Assembly: GCF_014647875.1 (NCBI RefSeq)
Contig: NZ_BMQA01000025.1
Span: 50,933 to 114,932 of the forward strand
DNA: 64,000 nt
Direction: 5' to 3'
From: Streptomyces brasiliensis
GTDB lineage: Bacteria; Actinomycetota; Actinomycetes; Streptomycetales; Streptomycetaceae
This document shows, piece by piece, positions 59,130-64,000 of the stretch. The position numbers and the translations under genes were made by a program. The stretch's first letter is position 1, and each line of letters starts with the position of its first letter. The notes beneath the pieces are model-generated. The model was given only the letters and a program-made list of their open reading frames with translations, did not search any database and had not been told where the DNA came from.

Positions 59130-62100
59130 TCACTCGGTGTGCGTGTCCGAGGAGTACGGGCTGACCGAGGCGTCCCGTCCCGCGTCCAGGACGAGCCGGT
59201 ACGGCAGCGGGCCTGCGGCGGGCGCGTCGGCGCCGACGGAGGTGTACATGCCCTGCGCCAGCCGGGTGTCGCCCTGGTAGAGGGTGAGCGACTGGTGGTC
59301 GCGCTCGTAGTCCATGGACATCCCTACATGGTCGGAGCCGCCCCACGCGGGGACGTCGAGGTTCAGGCGGCTGCCGCTGCGCGTGGGCGCCTTGTAGTTG
59401 TCGTTGAGGTACGGGCGCTCGATGGGCTTGAACCACTCCTGGCCCTGCCTGCTGCCGGCCCGGTACACGGTGCGGGGCTCGATCTCGTACAGCAGGCCGT
59501 CGACGTACGCCTCCTGGCCCCAGCGGTATCCCGGGCCGGTGGCGACCCAGTCGACCCGTCGGCTGTTCATCTCCTCCCGCACCGTCAATCCGATGCCCCA
59601 GTCGGAGTAGACGGGCCAGTCGAAGCGCCACTCCCCGCCGTCGCGCGTGGTGTCGGGGCTGTCGAAGTCGACGTCGACCCGGGCCAGGGTCTTGGGCCCG
59701 CCCTGGACGACGAGGCTGTCCGGGATCTCGTTGTGCCACGTCCACATCAGGTCGTAGACGTACCGGCTGTCGGGTTCTGAGTCCACGGTGACGGCCGCGT
59801 CGCGGTCGGCGGCCTGCCGCAGGAGCTTCTCGCCCTCGTCCGTGCTGAGTGGGGCGACGTCGATCGCGGCGGGCGTGAACGGGTCGCCGGTGTACGAGCG
59901 CAGCTGTCGGCCCTGCTGGTCGTTGACGACCAGCAGGAGGCTCGCGCCCGCCTTCGCGGCCGCCGCCGCCTGATCGGTGTCGGACACCGCCTCGTTGCGG
60001 CGCACGACGACAGCCTTGCCGCGGGCGTCCAGCGCCTCGTAGTCCGCGCTCGAGCCGTCGCCCGCGGCGACGAGCGGCAGCTTGTGGCGGCCCTGGGCCA
60101 GCGGTGTGACACCGTCCTGCCGCAGGACGTCGGTGAAGTCGTCGGTGCGGGTGGCGACGGTGAGCATGGGCTGCTCCTTGCGCCAGCGGGCACCGAGGTA
60201 GAAGTCGCCGTGCGTGACCTTGCGGGTGGTCGGCTGGGCCCAGAGGCTGTCGTAACCCGTCTGGGTCTCCATGTAGTCGCGCCAGGTGCCGCCGCCCATC
60301 GAGCGGTCGTACTCCAGACGCTGATAGGTCGTCTCGGTCCGCTGCGGTGTCGTCATGTCGACACGGCGGATCGCGCCGGCGTCGAGTGTGACGACGTTGT
60401 TGCGGTCCATGACGACCTCGAGGTCCCCGAGCAGGGCCATGCCGAGCGAATGGGGCCCGTGCACGCCCTGCACCTCCTTGAACGACAGCACCGAGTACAC
60501 GTCGTCCGGCAGGAAGGTCTCGAGTCGGCCGGACTCGTCGACCAGGTAGAAGTCGGGTTCGAAGCGGCCGGGGCTCAGCAGTTCGACGACGCCGGACATG
60601 GGCTTGCCCTGGGCGTCCTTGAGGACCATGGTCAGCTTGTGCGCGACGTCGCCGAGGGAGACCGCCGTGTGCGTGACGGCCGTGCCGGCCGCGTCCGTCG
60701 CGACGACCTGCCCCGACCAGCGGCCCTTCTCGGTCGCCTTCGAGGCGTCGATGACGACGGAGGCCTCGGCGGTGCCGTGCGCCGGCACGACGACCTGGTC
60801 GGGGGAGACCCGGAACAGGCCCGCGGGGGCGTTCTGCGCGTCGACGGCGAGGTGGAGCGTGGCCGGGGAGTCGCCGGTGTTGGTGTACGTCACCGGACGC
60901 GTGACCGCGGTCCCGGCGCCGGCTGCCACCTGCCCGGCGAACGCGGTCGCCGAGGCGAACACGCTGCTGTGCAGCGCCGAGGCCACGTCCACCCGTCCGC
61001 TGCCGGCCTGGAAGGCGTCGTACGCCGAGGTCCGCTTGGAGCTGCTGACCAGCAGGTCCTTGAGCTGGCTTCCCGTCAGGTCCGGGTGGGCTGCGGCGAG
61101 CAGGGCCGCGGCGCCGGCGACGTGCGGTGTGGCCATGGAGGTGCCACTCATCGTCTGGTAATCGCCCTCGCCCTCCGCGGCGTACTGCGAACGCGCCGCC
61201 AGTACGTCGACGCCGGGGGCGGTGATCTCGGGCTTGAGGGCGCCGTCCCCGACGCGCGGGCCCTGGCTGGAGAACGAGGCCACGTCGTCGGCGGAGTCGA
61301 CCGCCCCCACCGTCAGAGCGGCGTCGGCGGCCCCCGGTGCGCCGATGGTGTTCGGCGCGCCGGCGTTGCCGGCGGCGACCACGAACAGCGTGCCGGTCTC
61401 GGCGCTCAGCCGGTCGACGGCCGCGCTGAGGGGGTCGGTGCCGTCGGACGGGGTCTCGGAGCCGAGGCTCATGCTGACGACCCTGGCGTGCTGGTCCTGG
61501 GCGGCCCACTCCATGCCGGCCAGCACCCACGGGTCCTGACCGCTGCCGTCGTCGTCCAGCACCTTGCCGATGTGGAGTTCGGCGCCGGGTGCGACGCCCT
61601 TCTCTTTGCCGCCGGAGGCGGCGCCGGTGCCGGCGATGGTGGAGGCGACATGGGTGCCGTGGCCGTTGCGGTCGGTCACGTCCTCGTCGGGGACGAAGCT
61701 GCGCGTGTCCGCGATCCGGTCCGTGAGGTCGGGGTGCCCGGCGTCCACGCCGGTGTCGAGGACGGCAACGTCCACGCCCTGCCCGGTGTCGCCGGCCGAC
61801 CATGCCTCGGGGGCGCCGATCTGCGCGGTGGTGTCGGCGAGGTCGGCCTCGACGTGGCCGTCGAGCCAGATGTGCGTGATGCCGCCGCCGAAGGCCGGTC
61901 CGCCGGACCGCGCGGCGACGCCTGCGGAGGTCCTCGAACTCTGTGCCGAAGCGCTGGTGACGGCATGCCAGAAGTCGGACGCCTGGGCACGGTTCTCCGT
62001 GATCGCGGCGCCGTGCACGCTACCGAGGTCGCGCACTGGGGCGGCTCCCCGGGGCAGGGTGGCGCGCAGGCCCTTGGCGGCGGTCCCGGAGTCGTACGAG

Positions 62101-62501
62101 ACGATCAGGGGCAGCCGCTCGCGGTGGGCGTCGTCGTAGCCGTCCGCTATGAGGTCGGTGACGTCGAACAGCCGCCGGTCCAGTGTGCCCGCGGCGACGT
62201 AGGGAAGGGCGGAGTCGGGGTAGACGTACAGGTCGCCGTTCGACTCCAGGATGCGCGCCTGGGCGGTTCCTCCCGAGGCGCTGCGGACGCCGACCGTGCC
62301 GCTGGCGCTGCCGGAGCGGCGCGTGACGACGGTGTCTCCGGTGATCAGCGTCACCGTGTGCGTGCCGGACGGCACGTTGTGCGGTGCGGCGGGCGACGCG
62401 GTGGTCGCGGTGCTTGCGGTGTTCGCGGCGGCGGGTTGCGCCAGTGCGAGGACGACGGCGCCGGCGGCCAGCAGGCTCCGGTGTCTGTATGGGGTTTTCA
62501 A
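59130..62501 (-). CDS. Secreted subtilisin-like (S8) serine protease, ended by a premature TGA
   Basis: The 1,123-residue product has a signal peptide (KTPYRHRSLLAAGAVVLALA) and the catalytic triad: Asp in VAVLDTGVD near residue 247, His in NGHGTHVAS near 282 and Ser in SGTSMATPHVAG near 452. A PA-like insert (GKAVVVRRNEA, then AGASLLLVVND) lies near residue 830. The TTG at 62501 is chosen because AGGGGAA stands 6 bases before it and the signal peptide then begins; an ATG 126 bases upstream gives an unlike extension. The TGA removes the last domain, leaving the catalytic part intact. Confidence 0.85.
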   Translation of the reverse strand: MKTPYRHRSLLAAGAVVLALAQPAAANTASTATTASPAAPHNVPSGTHTVTLITGDTVVTRRSGSASGTVGVRSASGGTAQARILESNGDLYVYPDSALPYVAAGTLDRRLFDVTDLIADGYDDAHRERLPLIVSYDSGTAAKGLRATLPRGAAPVRDLGSVHGAAITENRAQASDFWHAVTSASAQSSRTSAGVAARSGGPAFGGGITHIWLDGHVEADLADTTAQIGAPEAWSAGDTGQGVDVAVLDTGVDAGHPDLTDRIADTRSFVPDEDVTDRNGHGTHVASTIAGTGAASGGKEKGVAPGAELHIGKVLDDDGSGQDPWVLAGMEWAAQDQHARVVSMSLGSETPSDGTDPLSAAVDRLSAETGTLFVVAAGNAGAPNTIGAPGAADAALTVGAVDSADDVASFSSQGPRVGDGALKPEITAPGVDVLAARSQYAAEGEGDYQTMSGTSMATPHVAGAAALLAAAHPDLTGSQLKDLLVSSSKRTSAYDAFQAGSGRVDVASALHSSVFASATAFAGQVAAGAGTAVTRPVTYTNTGDSPATLHLAVDAQNAPAGLFRVSPDQVVVPAHGTAEASVVIDASKATEKGRWSGQVVATDAAGTAVTHTAVSLGDVAHKLTMVLKDAQGKPMSGVVELLSPGRFEPDFYLVDESGRLETFLPDDVYSVLSFKEVQGVHGPHSLGMALLGDLEVVMDRNNVVTLDAGAIRRVDMTTPQRTETTYQRLEYDRSMGGGTWRDYMETQTGYDSLWAQPTTRKVTHGDFYLGARWRKEQPMLTVATRTDDFTDVLRQDGVTPLAQGRHKLPLVAAGDGSSADYEALDARGKAVVVRRNEAVSDTDQAAAAAKAGASLLLVVNDQQGRQLRSYTGDPFTPAAIDVAPLSTDEGEKLLRQAADRDAAVTVDSEPDSRYVYDLMWTWHNEIPDSLVVQGGPKTLARVDVDFDSPDTTRDGGEWRFDWPVYSDWGIGLTVREEMNSRRVDWVATGPGYRWGQEAYVDGLLYEIEPRTVYRAGSRQGQEWFKPIERPYLNDNYKAPTRSGSRLNLDVPAWGGSDHVGMSMDYERDHQSLTLYQGDTRLAQGMYTSVGADAPAAGPLPYRLVLDAGRDASVSPYSSDTHTE

Positions 62502-62978
62502 GCAGTTCCCCTGTGGCTGTTGGGAGGGGCCGGGTCTTCGGCCCTCGGTGAACCCCGTTGGGGAGGGCACCGCATAGTGGCCTGGAATCCCGTGCTGGGA
62601 ACCCGCGGACGCAGAGTGATCTTTCACACCTCAGCGATCTGATTCCGGCGGGCTTACGATCACCGATTACGCCTGGAGCAGGGCGAGTTCACCCGCTGTC
62701 CGCGGACGGCCGCACCACTGCCGACCGCCCGGCAGGCGGGCGCCGCACCCACTGCGGTCAGGCCCCTTCGCACCACGCGGCCTTCGCCGCCGAGCGGGGC
62801 CGCAGCGCCCCGTCGACCACTCCCTCGCCGCCGCCGGAAGCCGCCGGAAGCCCCGCCGCGGGCGAACGTCGTCTTTGCGACATGGCGCCGAAGTGCCAAG
62901 CCGCTGATGTCGACGCGGCCGGTGGTGTTCCGAATCATTCAAGGTGCCTGCTATCCAGGCACTTTGTTGTCCGCCGGG
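62502..62978. other. Intergenic region between protease and Uma2 remnant
   Basis: The 477 bases hold the upstream region of the protease gene and, near the end, the stem-loop at 62944-62962. Frames running through it in both directions show no family similarity. I see no operator of the island type. Confidence 0.55.
62944..62962 (+). terminator. Stem-loop with following T-rich stretch
   Basis: GTGCCTG and CAGGCAC form a 7-bp stem with loop CTATC, followed by TTTGTTGT. It looks like a small intrinsic terminator, but no gene in front of it on the plus strand can be supported, so it may be a leftover of a lost gene. Confidence 0.45.
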
Positions 62979-63430
62979 GTCGAGATCGTGGACGGGATGG
63001 TCGTCGTGGGTCCGAGTGCGTCGAAGCGGCACAACCGTCTGGCCCGGATCCTGGCCAACGCTCTGGAGGCGGGCTCGGGGCCGGACCGGTATGCCGACAT
63101 GGACTTCGACGTCCGGCTGCAGGACGTGCCGCTCACGAATCGCCGGGCGGACGTCGTTGTGTATCGCGCGGACACGATTGATGTCACGCCCACTCGTCCA
63201 GAGCATGCGCTGCTGGTGGCCGAGGTGGTCTCACCGGGGCCGGAGACCACCGACCGGATCGTGAAGGTGGATCAGTACGCCAAGGCCGGCTTTGCGTTCT
63301 ACCGGCGGGTCGAGCAGGCCGCGACGGTGTTCCCCTGGTGTACACCTACGTCCTCGACCCGGCGACGAAGATTTCTCGTGAGGGTGACGTGTTCACCGGG
63401 GTCGTCAAGGTTGCGGCGCCCTTTCCCGGG
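62979..63430 (+). pseudogene. Uma2-family endonuclease remnant with frameshift
   Basis: From 62979 the frame reads VEIVDGMVVVGPS, then RHNRLARILANALE, RRADVVVYRAD and LVAEVVSPGPETTDRIVK, the conserved PD-(D/E)XK core of Uma2 proteins. After RRVEQAAT (about 63330) the match continues in the next frame as VYTYVLDPATK and VFTGVVKVAAPFP, so one base is lost. The N-terminal 40 or so residues and the normal end are also missing. Uma2 genes are common and often decayed in Streptomyces. Confidence 0.7.
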
Positions 63431-63465
63431 CCGATGCCAACGGGGTGTCGGGGCACATACCCTCA

Positions 63466-63496
63466 GGGGGCAGGCAGTTGCCACCCGACTGCCCCC
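63466..63496 (-). terminator. Possible terminator of the esterase gene
   Basis: GGGGGCAG and CTGCCCCC form an 8-bp stem around a 15-base loop, 17 bases beyond the minus-strand esterase stop. There is no T-run. Confidence 0.4.
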
Positions 63497-63512
63497 GCGC
63501 CCGCCCCGTGTG

Positions 63513-64000
63513 TCAGGTCGTGTGCAAGGCGGTGCGCAGGGTGGAGACGGCCAGGGAGATTGCGGCCTCGGCGGCGTGGGTCTCGCGCAGGGCGTTGAGC
63601 ACCACGAAGCCGTGGATGATGCCCTGGAAGCGGACGGCGGTGACGGCGACGCCCGCCTCGCGGAGCTTGTTCGCGTACGCCTCGCCCTCGTCCCGCAGCA
63701 CGTCCGCCTCACCCGTGATGACCAGAGCCGGCGGCAGCCCCGTCAGCTGCTCCTTCGTGGCCCGCAGGGGAGATGCGGTGATCTGGGCGCGCTCGGCCTC
63801 GTTGGTCGTGTACTGGTCCCAGAACCACCGCATGCCGTCGCGGCGCAGGAAACAGCCAGTGGCGAACCGGCGGTACGACGGGGTGTCGAACGCGGCGTCG
63901 GTCACCGGGTAGAACAGCACCTGGTACACCAGCGGCAGATCGCCGTACTCCTTGGCCATCAGGGTCATGGCGGCGGCCATGTTGCCGCCCGTCGAATCGC
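63513..64000 (-). CDS. HSL-family alpha/beta-hydrolase (esterase/lipase), partial
   Basis: The gene runs off the right end of the window; about 162 C-terminal residues are visible. The nucleophile elbow DSTGGN is at the very edge. The later segments VITGEADVLRDEGEAYANKL (with the catalytic Asp) and GIIHGF (catalytic His) are diagnostic for hormone-sensitive-lipase-type esterases. Substrates are usually short-chain esters. It has no evident link to the island. Confidence 0.88.
   Translation of the reverse strand, partial: DSTGGNMAAAMTLMAKEYGDLPLVYQVLFYPVTDAAFDTPSYRRFATGCFLRRDGMRWFWDQYTTNEAERAQITASPLRATKEQLTGLPPALVITGEADVLRDEGEAYANKLREAGVAVTAVRFQGIIHGFVVLNALRETHAAEAAISLAVSTLRTALHTT

Noticed and set aside
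62558..63181. Plus-strand 207-codon frame
   Set aside because: Its translation is Arg/Gly-rich without motif, and the Uma2 match is in a different frame over the same bases.
1..64000. CRISPR array, prophage, integrative-element attachment site or tRNA
   Set aside because: No regularly spaced repeats, phage structural or integrase genes, or cloverleaf sequences were seen.

Overview
The window is very GC-rich actinobacterial DNA. Frequent GTG/TTG starts, ATGA stop/start overlaps, F420-type oxidoreductases, an NDMA-type alcohol dehydrogenase, an S8 protease of about 1,100-1,240 residues, a Uma2-type nuclease fragment and remnants of IS1182- and ISL3-type transposases suggest a Streptomyces or a close relative. 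No rRNA, tRNA, CRISPR array or replication origin was seen.

Bases 1 to about 56,150 form one large catabolic island with at least 13 transcription units on both strands. It encodes an acyl-CoA synthetase end, three FadH-like Fe-S flavoprotein reductases, an HMG-CoA-lyase-like enzyme, an alpha-methylacyl-CoA racemase, a class III CoA-transferase, three crotonase-fold proteins (one resembling the steroid-ring hydrolase EchA20), a thiolase, an ACAD10/11-like acyl-CoA dehydrogenase, five SDRs and two paralogous epimerase-like reductases. It also has two P450s and two 3Fe-4S ferredoxins, an epoxide hydrolase, two alpha/beta hydrolases, a luciferase-like oxidoreductase and SnoaL, VOC and SRPBCC proteins. 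Four aminoglycoside-phosphotransferase-fold kinases and three separate thiamine-diphosphate systems (a fused E1, an AceE-like enzyme and KorAB) complete the set. Uptake is by a branched-chain-amino-acid-type ABC importer with two lipoprotein receptors, a LivF, and one polypeptide fusing LivH, LivM and LivG.

The inferred role is import and CoA-dependent breakdown of a hydrophobic, probably alicyclic or branched carboxylic substrate (steroid or terpenoid fragment type). P450s and the alcohol dehydrogenase would start it, CoA activation and beta-oxidation would follow, and kinases would act on hydroxyacyl intermediates. The substrate cannot be read from the sequence.

The most striking feature is a degenerate 19-bp palindrome, roughly AAYCAAnCR-n-TGnTTGRTT. 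It occurs in front of nearly every transcription unit of the island (13 reported sites plus one half site) and I did not find it outside the island. The only regulator gene in the window is a MarR protein at 8375-8908. The island therefore looks like one regulon.

From about 56,150 to the end the character changes: an IS1182-type transposase remnant, an unrelated APH-type kinase, an ISL3-type remnant, a subtilisin-like protease split by an in-frame TGA, a frameshifted Uma2 fragment and the end of an HSL-type esterase. This looks like a decayed boundary between the island and unrelated chromosome.
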